Source: an uncultured Bacillota bacterium (GTDB lineage: Bacteria; Bacillota; Limnochordia; Limnochordales; ZCTH02-B6). From it: DNA of 6,706 bases. The stretch lies in assembly GCA_937916565.1 (NCBI GenBank), contig CALFSR010000174.1, positions 1 through 6,706 on the forward strand, written 5' to 3'. The notes below the pieces were generated by a model that was not told where the DNA came from, did not search any database, and was given only the letters and a program-made list of their open reading frames with translations. A program made the translations under genes and the position numbers. Below are positions 1 to 5,736 of this stretch, one piece after another. Position 1 is the stretch's first letter. The number at the start of each line of letters is the position of its first letter.

Positions 1-1337
1 GGGCAGTGATTGGGATCCTCGGCCGCCGCGAACATGTGCTCACATTGCTGGCACGTCCAAACCGGGATGCGGTGGCCCCACCAGAGCTGCCGGGAGATGC
101 ACCAGTCGCGGATATTCTCCATCCAGTGCAAGTAGTTCTTGGCGAACCGCTCGGGCACAAAGCGCACCCGCCCGTCCTTGACGGCGTCGATGGCCGGTCC
201 GGCGAGAGGCTTCATGCGCACGAACCACTGCCGGGACACGAGCGGCTCCACCACCGTGTCGCACCGGTAGCACTGCCCCACCGCGTGCCGGTGATCCTCC
301 ACCTTGACCAGGTACCCTTGGGCCTCGAGATCCCGCACCACGGCCTTGCGGCACTCGTAGCGGTCAAGCCCCGCGTAAGGCCCGGCCTCCTTGGTCATGC
401 GGGCGTCAAGGCCGATGACCTGAATCTGTTCCAGGTCGTGGCGCAAGCCGATCTCAAAGTCGTTGGGGTCGTGGGCCGGCGTCACCTTGACCGCGCCCGT
501 GCCGAACTCGGGATCGACCCAGTCGTCGGAGATAATGGGGATCTCACGGTTGAGCAGGGGCAGCACCACGTGCCGGCCGACCAGGTGCTCGTAACGCTTG
601 TCGTCCGGGTGCACCGCCACGGCCGTGTCGCCCAGCATCGTCTCAGGGCGCGTGGTGGCGACGGTAATGTAGCCGTCGCCGCCCAGAAGCGGGTAGCGAA
701 TGTGGTACAGCTTGCCGTCCCGCTCCTCGTGCTCCACCTCGATGTCGGAGAGCGTCGTGGCGCACGCAGGGCACCAGTTGACGATGTAGTTGCCCTGGTA
801 GATCAAGCCTCGCTCATACAAGTCCACGAACACCTGGCGCACGGCTCGGCTTAAGCCCGCGTCCATCGTAAATCGTTCCCGCTGCCAGTCGCAGGAGGCC
901 CCCAAGCGCCTAAGCTGGTCCGTGATGATGTGGCCGTACCGCTCCTTCCAAGCCCACACCCGCTCGAGGAAAGCTTCCCGGCCCAAGCTCCGCCGGTCCT
1001 TGCCCTCCTTGGCCAAAAGCTCCTCCACGACGTGCTGCGTGGCGATGCCCGCATGGTCCGTGCCGGGCACCCACAAGGTGAGCCGGCCCTGCATGCGGCG
1101 CCAGCGCACCAAGACGTCCTGCAGCGTCACGTTGAGGGCATGGCCCATGTGCAAGGAGCCGGTCACGTTGGGCGGCGGGATGACGACCGAGAACACCTCG
1201 CCTTCCTGGTCGGGCTCCACGTGAAACAGCCCCTGCTCTTCCCAATACCGGTACCAGCGGCGTTCCACGCTGTGCGGATCGTACACCTTTGGGATTTCCG
1301 CCTGCTGCGGCGCCTCAGCCGCCGCCTGCTCCGTCAT
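1..1337 (-). CDS. valS: Valyl-tRNA synthetase, N-terminal half (partial, runs off left edge)
   Basis: Class Ia aminoacyl-tRNA synthetase that joins valine to tRNA(Val) in the cytoplasm and hydrolyses mischarged Thr-tRNA(Val). I translated the minus strand from the ATG at 1337-1335 and read 445 uninterrupted codons. Seen: the ATP-binding HIGH-type motif as HMGH at residues 63-66 inside [15 protein letters not shown]; a Cys pair WCPAC (188-192); the CP1 editing domain with TTRPET (228-233) and [15 protein letters not shown] (279-293); a second Cys pair CYRC (356-359); and [15 protein letters not shown] (411-425) where the catalytic domain resumes. These are ValRS-specific rather than Ile/LeuRS forms. 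The family is about 880 residues, so roughly half, including the KMSKS loop and anticodon-binding domain, lies outside the window. The start is fixed by AGGAGG at 1350-1345, 7 nt upstream. Expression is governed by the T-box leader just upstream. Identity is secure. Confidence 0.97.
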   Translation of the reverse strand, partial: MTEQAAAEAPQQAEIPKVYDPHSVERRWYRYWEEQGLFHVEPDQEGEVFSVVIPPPNVTGSLHMGHALNVTLQDVLVRWRRMQGRLTLWVPGTDHAGIATQHVVEELLAKEGKDRRSLGREAFLERVWAWKERYGHIITDQLRRLGASCDWQRERFTMDAGLSRAVRQVFVDLYERGLIYQGNYIVNWCPACATTLSDIEVEHEERDGKLYHIRYPLLGGDGYITVATTRPETMLGDTAVAVHPDDKRYEHLVGRHVVLPLLNREIPIISDDWVDPEFGTGAVKVTPAHDPNDFEIGLRHDLEQIQVIGLDARMTKEAGPYAGLDRYECRKAVVRDLEAQGYLVKVEDHRHAVGQCYRCDTVVEPLVSRQWFVRMKPLAGPAIDAVKDGRVRFVPERFAKNYLHWMENIRDWCISRQLWWGHRIPVWTCQQCEHMFAAAEDPNHC

Positions 1338-1344
1338 GGCAACC

Positions 1345-1350
1345 CCTCCT
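1345..1350 (-). promoter_or_regulatory. valS ribosome binding site
   Basis: On the minus strand AGGAGG (extended AGGAGGGG) ends 7 nt before the valS ATG. This is a near-perfect Shine-Dalgarno sequence and fixes the start. It lies well downstream of the leader terminator, so the T-box switch acts on transcription and not by hiding this site. Confidence 0.85.
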
Positions 1351-1367
1351 GGTCAAAACGTGTGCGC

Positions 1368-1384
1368 CGCCGGCAGGCCCGGCG
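1368..1384 (-). other. Small GC hairpin between the T-box terminator and the valS RBS
   Basis: On the minus strand CGCCGG and CCGGCG form a perfect 6-bp stem with the 5-nt loop GCCTG. It sits between the leader terminator and the valS Shine-Dalgarno, 17 nt from the latter. No T-run follows, so it is not a terminator. It may only reflect high GC content; a role in spacing or mRNA stability would be a guess. Confidence 0.35.
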
Positions 1385-1405
1385 CGCTTTTTCTCTGGGG
1401 CAATG

Positions 1406-1440
1406 AAAAAAGCCTCTCGCCCTGCAAAGGACGAAAGGCT
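1406..1440 (-). terminator. Intrinsic terminator of the valS T-box leader
   Basis: AGCCTTTCGTCC (1440-1429) pairs with GGGCGAGAGGCT (1422-1411) as a continuous 12-bp stem including two G-U pairs. The loop is TTTGCA, and a run of six T (1411-1406) follows. It lies about 70 nt before the valS start and is the default off state of the leader when tRNA(Val) is charged. Confidence 0.94.
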
Positions 1441-1464
1441 TCACCTTCCGCGGTACCACCTTTG
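1425..1464 (-). promoter_or_regulatory. T-box antiterminator with UGGU acceptor-binding bulge
   Basis: CAAAGG (1464-1459) pairs with CCTTTG (1430-1425), and GCG just after the bulge can pair with CGT (1433-1431). The 7-nt bulge UGGUACC between them carries UGGU, which pairs with an unacylated ACCA 3' end. The variable base U calls for discriminator A73, the base usual in bacterial tRNA(Val). The 3' arm shares bases with the 5' arm of the terminator, so the two structures exclude each other. Confidence 0.92.
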
Positions 1465-1472
1465 TTCCCGCG

Positions 1473-1491
1473 CTCCCGCCCGAGGCGGGAG
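1473..1491 (-). other. T-box stem III hairpin
   Basis: CTCCCGCC and GGCGGGAG form a perfect 8-bp stem closed by the loop TCG, placed shortly before the antiterminator. Position and shape fit stem III of T-box leaders, a variable helix thought to help stack the stem I and antiterminator domains. Confidence 0.75.
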
Positions 1492-1528
1492 AAACGGGCA
1501 CTCGACCGGCTGTAACGGGCCTGGCCCG

Positions 1529-1590
1529 GCTGCGCCTACGAACCGCCCTTTGGCAGCGACCACATGCTGCCCGGCGGTGCTCGACGCAGC
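1529..1590 (-). other. T-box stem II, three-tier extended helix
   Basis: Three nested helices are visible: GCTGCGTC/GGCGCAGC (1590-1583 with 1536-1529, one G-U pair), ACCGCC/GGCGGT (1578-1573 with 1547-1542) and GGCAGC/GCTGCC (1571-1566 with 1557-1552), separated by short internal loops. This is the stem II position, directly after stem I and before the CCGTTA of stem IIA/B. Pairing was done by eye. Confidence 0.7.
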
Positions 1591-1601
1591 AGCTCCGGGG
1601 C

Positions 1602-1604
1602 GAC
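1602..1604 (-). promoter_or_regulatory. T-box specifier codon GUC (valine)
   Basis: The specifier triplet lies in the 3' strand of the stem I internal loop, straight after GAAG and opposite AGTA (1678-1675). I placed it by analogy with glycine T-boxes, where GAAA precedes GGC. The triplet reads GUC, a valine codon that pairs with a GAC anticodon, which agrees with the downstream gene being valS. Confidence 0.88.
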
Positions 1605-1714
1605 CTTCGGACGTCCGTGCCTGGCGAGCCTTGCAGCCGGTGGGCTCACCTCTCTGGAAGGCCGAATCCCGTCCTACTCCTCCCCATCGTCGCCGTGCGC
1701 TTCAGCTTTCCAGC

Positions 1715-1743
1715 ATGATACAACACGCCTTGCCCGGTGTCAA
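1715..1743 (-). promoter_or_regulatory. Sigma-A-type promoter for valS
   Basis: The minus strand carries the exact -35 hexamer TTGACA (1743-1738), a 17-nt spacer and a -10 hexamer TATCAT (1720-1715; four of six match TATAAT). Transcription should start near 1708, just before stem I of the T-box. The -35 box contains the whole TGA stop codon of cysC (1742-1740), so promoter and upstream gene share bases. The fit is exceptional for such GC-rich DNA. Confidence 0.9.
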
Positions 1744-2309
1744 TACGCCCCCCACCCGGGCCTGGGCAACGCCGGCGGGCGGACGTACCGCATGTTCTCC
1801 AGCTGCTGCACGATGCGGGCCACCGTTTCGGCGGGCGACTCCGCGGATGTGTCGACCACGATCTCCGGTTGCTCCGGCTCCTCGTAAGGGTCCGAGACCC
1901 CCGTGAACCGCTCGATCTGCCCGGCGAGAGCTTTCCGGTACAGGCCCTTGACGTCCCGCTCGGCGCACACGGCCAGCGGGCACTTCACATACACCTCCAC
2001 GAAATCACCGATCAACCGCCTCGCCCACGCCCGCGCCTCGCGGTACGGGGAGATGGCGGCCACGATGACCACGACCCCGTGCCGGACGAGCAGGTTGGCC
2101 ACGTACGCGATGCGCTTGACGTTGGTGTCCCGGTCCTCGCGGCTAAATCCGAGCCCTTTGCTAAGGTGCTGCCGCACCTCGTCGCCGTCGAGCACCTCCA
2201 CCTCATGTCCCCGGGACTTTAGCTCCGTTGCCAGCCCGCTGGCAATCGTCGACTTGCCCGCGCCGGACAAGCCGGTCAACCAGACCGCAAAACCCCGATG
2301 CGCGCCCAA
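1740..2309 (-). CDS. cysC: Adenylyl-sulfate (APS) kinase
   Basis: Phosphorylates adenosine 5'-phosphosulfate with ATP to give PAPS, in cytosolic sulfate activation. The 189-residue protein shows the P-loop GLSGAGKST (13-21), DGD (41-43), [11 protein letters not shown] (53-63), ISPYR (86-90; the Ser is the family's phosphorylatable position), KGLYRKA (121-127) and [11 protein letters not shown] (135-145), all hallmark CysC blocks in order. The length fits a stand-alone bacterial CysC, with about 14 extra Pro-rich residues at the C-terminus ([16 protein letters not shown]). The start is TTG at 2309-2307, chosen because AGGAGG lies 9 nt upstream and the P-loop follows at the usual distance. No sulfate adenylyltransferase or CysND gene is in view, so it is an orphan here. 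It probably ends the gat-headed transcription unit, although a promoter in the preceding spacer is possible. The stop overlaps the valS -35 box. Confidence 0.96.
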   Translation of the reverse strand: MGAHRGFAVWLTGLSGAGKSTIASGLATELKSRGHEVEVLDGDEVRQHLSKGLGFSREDRDTNVKRIAYVANLLVRHGVVVIVAAISPYREARAWARRLIGDFVEVYVKCPLAVCAERDVKGLYRKALAGQIERFTGVSDPYEEPEQPEIVVDTSAESPAETVARIVQQLENMRYVRPPALPRPGWGAY

Positions 2310-2438
2310 AAAGCGGCTCCTCCTCCCGCGAACTTGTACCCACCGCCCGCCAGTATATGCCGGTCCACCTCCGCGAGAAACCGGCGGGTACGAGGAGCCA
2401 GCCCCGAACGCTTTGGGTCGCAGAGCCCGGCGCGCCGC
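2310..2438 (-). other. Spacer between the lgt-like gene and cysC, with possible weak cysC promoter and hairpin
   Basis: This 129-nt gap is the only substantial non-coding stretch apart from the T-box leader. On the minus strand it holds a -10-like TATACT (2357-2352) without a convincing -35 (TTTCTC at 17-nt spacing). Just upstream is an imperfect hairpin, GCCGGT/ACCGGC (2385-2380 with 2364-2359) with a short inner CTC/GAG stem. There is no T-run, so no intrinsic terminator. A weak internal cysC promoter is possible but unproven. Confidence 0.3.
2319..2324 (-). promoter_or_regulatory. cysC ribosome binding site (decides the TTG start)
   Basis: AGGAGG, within GGGAGGAGGAG on the minus strand, lies 9 nt before TTG at 2309-2307. 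No in-frame ATG exists between the site and the P-loop, so the strong Shine-Dalgarno supports the TTG start. Confidence 0.8.
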
Positions 2439-3305
2439 TTACGCCCAGCGAATCCAGTACAAAAGCAGGAGCGCCGCGAGTCCACCGAGCCAGACGCCCG
2501 CACGCCACAGGCGGGCCGCCTTGTCCGGCCCAGGCGCGGCCAGCGGGGTCGTCGCCGGCGCCCCCGTCTCCTTGGGCGCTGGGCGCTTGACCCGCCGGCG
2601 CAGCCAGAGCAGCCCGCCCGCTGCCAGGGCTGCCGCTCCGAGGCCGGCCCACTGCATGGCGGTCAGGCCAAACAGCCGCGGCGCGGCGGCCCAAACGTCC
2701 AGCACCGTCCACCCAAGCCCGTGGAGGAACAAGTAAACGAGGAACAGCCGCCCCGGAGCGGGTCCGAGCTTGTCGAGGCGCAGCAGAGCGAAGAAGAGCC
2801 AATACGAAAAGATGATCGCATACGCGGGTACGGGATGGACGAAGGCGTCCCCCTGCCACACGCCCCACGGCACGCCCGCAGGGGTTCCAAGAGCCTGTAC
2901 GCCGAGAAAACCAATGGCCTGCCCGAGGGCGAGCCCCGGGGCGACCACATCCAGCGCCCGCCACGCATCAAAGCCTTCGCGCCTGGCCGCCCACGCCAGG
3001 GCCGCCGCGCCGGCCGCCAGGGCGCCGTAAAAGGCGAAGCCACCCTCGGGCAGGCGGAAAACCGCCGCCGGCTCCAGGCGATAATCCGCCAAATGACCCA
3101 ACACGTACAGCACACGCCCGCCCACAACACCTGCGGCCATCACCAGCGGCGCCGCCTGAAACAACGACGCCCGCGGGATTCCATACCGCGGCGCCTGCGC
3201 CAAAGCAGCCACCGTGCCGGCAAGAAAGCCCAAGGCCGCGGTCAACCCAAAGGCGTAGATGGGCAACGGTCCGAGCTGGCCGACGATGCTTCCTCCCCCG
3301 GCCAT
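2439..3305 (-). CDS. Divergent Lgt-family (prolipoprotein diacylglyceryl transferase-like) membrane protein
   Basis: A 288-residue membrane protein with about seven to eight hydrophobic segments (roughly 14-35, 48-70, 90-107, 118-135, 160-177, 186-205, 213-234, 268-284). The Lgt fold can be traced: GPLPIYAFGL (12-21), GGRVLYVL (62-69), EGGFAFYGAL (87-96), LALGQAIGFLG (125-135), HPVPAY (157-162) and GRLFLVYLFLHGLG (185-198). True Lgt moves diacylglycerol from phosphatidylglycerol to the lipobox Cys. Against E. coli Lgt (numbering from memory), Y26 becomes F19, H103 Y93, R143 F133, N146 V136, E151 T141 and R239 W199, while E243 becomes D203. A charged, Pro/Ala-rich linker (236-266) and an extra C-terminal membrane segment follow. 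Canonical transferase activity is therefore doubtful. The start is ATG at 3305-3303; a GGGGAG lies only 3 nt upstream, an unusually tight spacing. It lies between the transporter and cysC. Family call good, function unknown. Confidence 0.8.
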   Translation of the reverse strand: MAGGGSIVGQLGPLPIYAFGLTAALGFLAGTVAALAQAPRYGIPRASLFQAAPLVMAAGVVGGRVLYVLGHLADYRLEPAAVFRLPEGGFAFYGALAAGAAALAWAARREGFDAWRALDVVAPGLALGQAIGFLGVQALGTPAGVPWGVWQGDAFVHPVPAYAIIFSYWLFFALLRLDKLGPAPGRLFLVYLFLHGLGWTVLDVWAAAPRLFGLTAMQWAGLGAAALAAGGLLWLRRRVKRPAPKETGAPATTPLAAPGPDKAARLWRAGVWLGGLAALLLLYWIRWA

Positions 3306-3340
3306 ACGCTCCCCGCCCTTCCTTCAGGTTCCCCGACCCC

Positions 3341-3360
3341 TAGGCGCCCCCCAGCGCCTA
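3341..3360 (-). repeat. Perfect inverted repeat starting at the transporter stop codon
   Basis: TAGGCGC (3360-3354) and GCGCCTA (3347-3341) form a 7-bp perfect stem with the loop TGGGGG. The first three bases are the TAG stop of the transporter gene. No T-run follows, so it is not an intrinsic terminator. An intercistronic hairpin that affects mRNA decay or reduces downstream expression is possible. Confidence 0.5.
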
Positions 3361-4269
3361 CCCCTTTTTTCCTGCCGCGTCCAGCTCGGCCAGGACGACG
3401 CCGGCCAGCACCATCGCGCCCCCGGCCCAGCCGCTGGCCGCTAGCCGCTCCCCCAGCAGCATCCACGCAAACAACGCTGCAAACACGGGCTCCAGCGACA
3501 AGATGAGCCCGACCCGCGCCGGCGCCACAAACCGCTGCAGGCTTACCTGGGCCACCAGCGCTCCCGCCGTGGCCAAAAGGCCCAAGTACACGAGCGGCAA
3601 CGCGTTGCCTGGCGCCAAGACGTCGACGAAACCTTCATCGACCACGGCGGCGCTCCCGCCGGCCACCACCGCCACCGTCCCCATCTGCACCCACGTCAAG
3701 AGCACCGGATCAAACCGGGGCGCCAGCTTGTCCACAAGCACGATGTGCGCGGCAAACAGCACCGCGCACAAAAGCACCAGCAAGTCGCCGAGTTCCGGCC
3801 GCAGCCCCTCGAGGCCCGCGGAAAAGTCGGCGCTCAAGACCGCGAGGCCGGCCGTGGCCACCCCCACGCCGATCCATGTCCTCGCCCCCGACCGCTTGCC
3901 CAGAAACAGCGTCGCCATGACAGCCACGAACACCACGTTCAGTGCCGTGATGAAACCGGCTTTGGATGCGCTCGTGTACTGGAGCCCCACCGTCTGGGTG
4001 AAAAAGCCGCCCCACAGCACAAGACCGAGGAACACGCCCGCCCTCATCAGCCCCGGCTGCCACTGCCCGCGCCGCTGCCAAGCCCAAACCGCCAGCGCCA
4101 GCCACGCTAGGCCGAAGCGTGACGCCACCAGCGCGTGGGGCGGCACCCGAACCACCAGGTCCTTGACGACCGGAAACGTACCGCCCCAGACGATGGCAAT
4201 CAGAAAGAACCCAAGGCCGGCCCAGCGCTCCCTGCTCCGGGCGGCCAGCGTCAAGCTCGCGCTCGTCAC
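3358..4269 (-). CDS. EamA/DMT-superfamily inner-membrane transporter
   Basis: A 303-residue, ten-helix transporter of the drug/metabolite family, made of two EamA repeats (about 20-147 and 163-295). Seen: IAIVWGGTFPVVKDLV (24-39) in the first helix, the helix-4/5 block TSASKAGFITALNVVFVAV (99-117) with the following LFLGKR, and in the second repeat FVAPARVGLILSLEPVFAALF (247-267) with LLGER. These are classic EamA signatures. Members export amino acids, metabolites or drugs, but sequence alone does not give the substrate. The start is GTG at 4269-4267, with GGGAG 7 nt upstream inside the gatB end. The gene begins 3 nt after the gatB TGA and in the same frame, so an upstream extension is impossible and translational coupling is likely. 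The C-terminus ends in GKKG. Family certain, substrate unknown. Confidence 0.93.
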   Translation of the reverse strand: MTSASLTLAARSRERWAGLGFFLIAIVWGGTFPVVKDLVVRVPPHALVASRFGLAWLALAVWAWQRRGQWQPGLMRAGVFLGLVLWGGFFTQTVGLQYTSASKAGFITALNVVFVAVMATLFLGKRSGARTWIGVGVATAGLAVLSADFSAGLEGLRPELGDLLVLLCAVLFAAHIVLVDKLAPRFDPVLLTWVQMGTVAVVAGGSAAVVDEGFVDVLAPGNALPLVYLGLLATAGALVAQVSLQRFVAPARVGLILSLEPVFAALFAWMLLGERLAASGWAGGAMVLAGVVLAELDAAGKKG

Positions 4270-4272
4270 CGC

Positions 4273-5736
4273 TCAACTCCCGAGCAGCCGCTCGCGCAAC
4301 AGCCCCTGGACCACTTTGGGATTGGCCTTGCCGCCCGTCTGCTTCATGACTTGCCCGACGAGGAAGCCGATGGCCTTCATCTCACCCGATCGCACCGTCT
4401 CCGCCGCGTCGGGGTTGGCGGCGATCACCTGGTCAACGATGGACGCCAAGGCACCCTCGTCGCTGATTTGCTCAAGACCCCGCTCCTTGACGATGGCACC
4501 GGGCTCCTTGCCGGTGCGGAACATTTCCTCGAAGACTTCCTTGCCCACGTTGGCGTTGATCGTTCCCTGATCGATCAACCGGAGCAAGTCGGCGACGGCC
4601 TTGGGGGCCACGGGCACCTGCTCGACGCCCTTCCCGTCCGCCTTGAGCAGCCGTAGGAGCTCGCCCATCATCCAGTTGCTGACCGGTTTCGCCTGCCCGT
4701 ACTCGGCAACGCACGCCTCAAAGAAGTCCGCCAGCGCCGGCGTCGCGGTCAGCACCTCGGCGTCATAGCGGGGCAGCCCGTACTGCTCCACGAACCGAGC
4801 CTGCTTGGCCCGGGGAAGCTCGGGCAGCTCGGCCCGCAGCCGCTCGATCCAGGCGTCGTCCACCACCAGCGGCACTAGGTCCGGCTCGGGGAAGTAGCGG
4901 TAGTCGTGGGCCTCCTCCTTGCTGCGCATGGCCACGGTCACGCCGCGGTTTTCGTCCCAGTGCCGGGTTTCCTGATGGAGCGTGCCGCCCTCGTCCAAGA
5001 CGTCCCGCTGCCGCTCGGCCTCGTACTCCAGCGCCCGCTGCACCGAGCGGAACGAGTTGAGATTTTTGACCTCGGTCTTTGCGCTGAACTTGCTCGACCC
5101 CTTGGGCCGCAGCGAGATGTTCGCGTCGCACCGCAGGCTGCCTTCCTCCATCTTCACGTCGGAAACGCCGGTGAAAAAGAGGATCTGCCGCAGGTGCTCG
5201 AGGAACACCCGCGCCTCCTCGGGCGAGCGCAAGTCCGGCTCGGTCACGATCTCGATGAGCGGGATGCCGCCGCGGTTGTAGTCGATCAGAGAGTAGTCCG
5301 ACCCAAGCAGCCGCTCGCCCGAGTGGACCGACTTGCCCGCCTCTTCTTCGAGATGGACCCGGTTGATGCGCACCCGGCGCACCTCGCCCTCCATCTCAAA
5401 CTCCACCCATCCGTTGCGGCAGAGCGGCAGGTCGTACTGGGAAATCTGGTACGCCTTGGGCAAGTCGGGATAGAAGTACTGCTTGCGGTCGAACTTGCTG
5501 TAGCGGGCGATGTCGCAGTTGAGGGCAAGTCCCGCCTTGATGGCGTACTCCACCGCCGTGCGGTTGAGAACCGGGAGGCTCCCGGGGAGCCCCAAGCACA
5601 CGGGGCACACCTGGCTGTTGGGAACGGCACCAAACGCCGTGCTACAGCCGCAAAACACCTTGGAATCGGTCGACAGCTCCGCGTGAATTTCAAGGCCGAT
5701 GACGACCTCGTACTCAACACCGGTCTTAACGGACAT
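4273..5736 (-). CDS. gatB: Aspartyl/glutamyl-tRNA amidotransferase subunit B
   Basis: Binds misacylated Glu-tRNA(Gln) or Asp-tRNA(Asn), activates the side-chain carboxylate with ATP, and transamidates it with ammonia channelled from GatA. The 487-residue protein is full length for the family (about 475-490). Seen: [13 protein letters not shown] (9-21), four Cys in the zinc-binding arrangement (C29, C31, C44, C47) around CPVCLGLPG (44-52), the signature [18 protein letters not shown] (83-100), [17 protein letters not shown] (152-168), [14 protein letters not shown] (195-208), [11 protein letters not shown] (277-287), and the C-terminal YqeY-like tail with [14 protein letters not shown] (461-474). 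The ATG at 5736-5734 lies inside the gatA end, giving an 11-nt overlap. GGAGGT (5750-5745) stands 8 nt upstream, so coupling with gatA is expected. Confidence 0.98.
   Translation of the reverse strand: MSVKTGVEYEVVIGLEIHAELSTDSKVFCGCSTAFGAVPNSQVCPVCLGLPGSLPVLNRTAVEYAIKAGLALNCDIARYSKFDRKQYFYPDLPKAYQISQYDLPLCRNGWVEFEMEGEVRRVRINRVHLEEEAGKSVHSGERLLGSDYSLIDYNRGGIPLIEIVTEPDLRSPEEARVFLEHLRQILFFTGVSDVKMEEGSLRCDANISLRPKGSSKFSAKTEVKNLNSFRSVQRALEYEAERQRDVLDEGGTLHQETRHWDENRGVTVAMRSKEEAHDYRYFPEPDLVPLVVDDAWIERLRAELPELPRAKQARFVEQYGLPRYDAEVLTATPALADFFEACVAEYGQAKPVSNWMMGELLRLLKADGKGVEQVPVAPKAVADLLRLIDQGTINANVGKEVFEEMFRTGKEPGAIVKERGLEQISDEGALASIVDQVIAANPDAAETVRSGEMKAIGFLVGQVMKQTGGKANPKVVQGLLRERLLGS

Larger units (their letters stand above)
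1406..1708 (-). promoter_or_regulatory. T-box leader riboswitch (valine-specific) upstream of valS
   Basis: A tRNA-sensing leader that lets transcription continue into valS when uncharged tRNA(Val) is bound. Seen on the minus strand, 5' to 3': the loop-E strand AGTA (1678-1675) followed by helix GGACG/CGTCC (1674-1670 with 1613-1609); the distal AGAGAG element (1655-1650); an 8-bp distal helix (1650-1643 with 1630-1623); the specifier-loop 3' strand GAAG plus codon GTC (1608-1602); a three-tier stem II (1590-1529); CCGTTA (1518-1513) and GAGTG (1503-1499), typical of the stem IIA/B pseudoknot; stem III (1491-1473); T-box core AAAGGTGGTACCGCGGAA (1463-1446); and an intrinsic terminator. Element order and spacing match the known class. 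The 5' end is inferred from the promoter at 1743-1715. Confidence 0.96.

Noticed and set aside
6..854. Long open frame of 282 codons on the plus strand over valS
   Set aside because: It lies opposite the minus-strand frame that encodes unmistakable ValRS motifs. Its His/Pro/Val/Leu-rich product looks like GC-driven antisense translation and has no recognisable domain.
1468..1740. The dense inverted repeats here first looked like a possible tRNA or mobile-element end
   Set aside because: No cloverleaf with a TTCGA-type arm can be drawn, and no transposase or target duplication is near. All helices are explained by the T-box leader.
2429..2436. Palindrome GGCGCGCC just after the Lgt-like stop codon
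   Set aside because: An 8-base GC palindrome is expected by chance in such DNA; no T-run, no second copy noticed, no spacing that suggests an operator.
2276..2503. Small 75-codon minus-strand frame in the spacer before cysC, with a stretch [19 protein letters not shown] that looks protein-like
   Set aside because: Its only ATG lies inside the Lgt-like gene, its end overlaps the cysC P-loop region in another frame, and no Shine-Dalgarno precedes the internal GTG. Composition alone does not support a gene.
2203..2964. 253-codon minus-strand frame spanning the Lgt-like gene and the cysC start
   Set aside because: Out of frame with two recognisable proteins; Arg/Gly-rich with no motif. It is a shadow frame.
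2298..3506. 402-codon open frame on the plus strand
   Set aside because: Arg/Pro/Ala-rich, low-complexity product antisense to the Lgt-like gene and the transporter. No domain, and high GC readily keeps antisense frames open.
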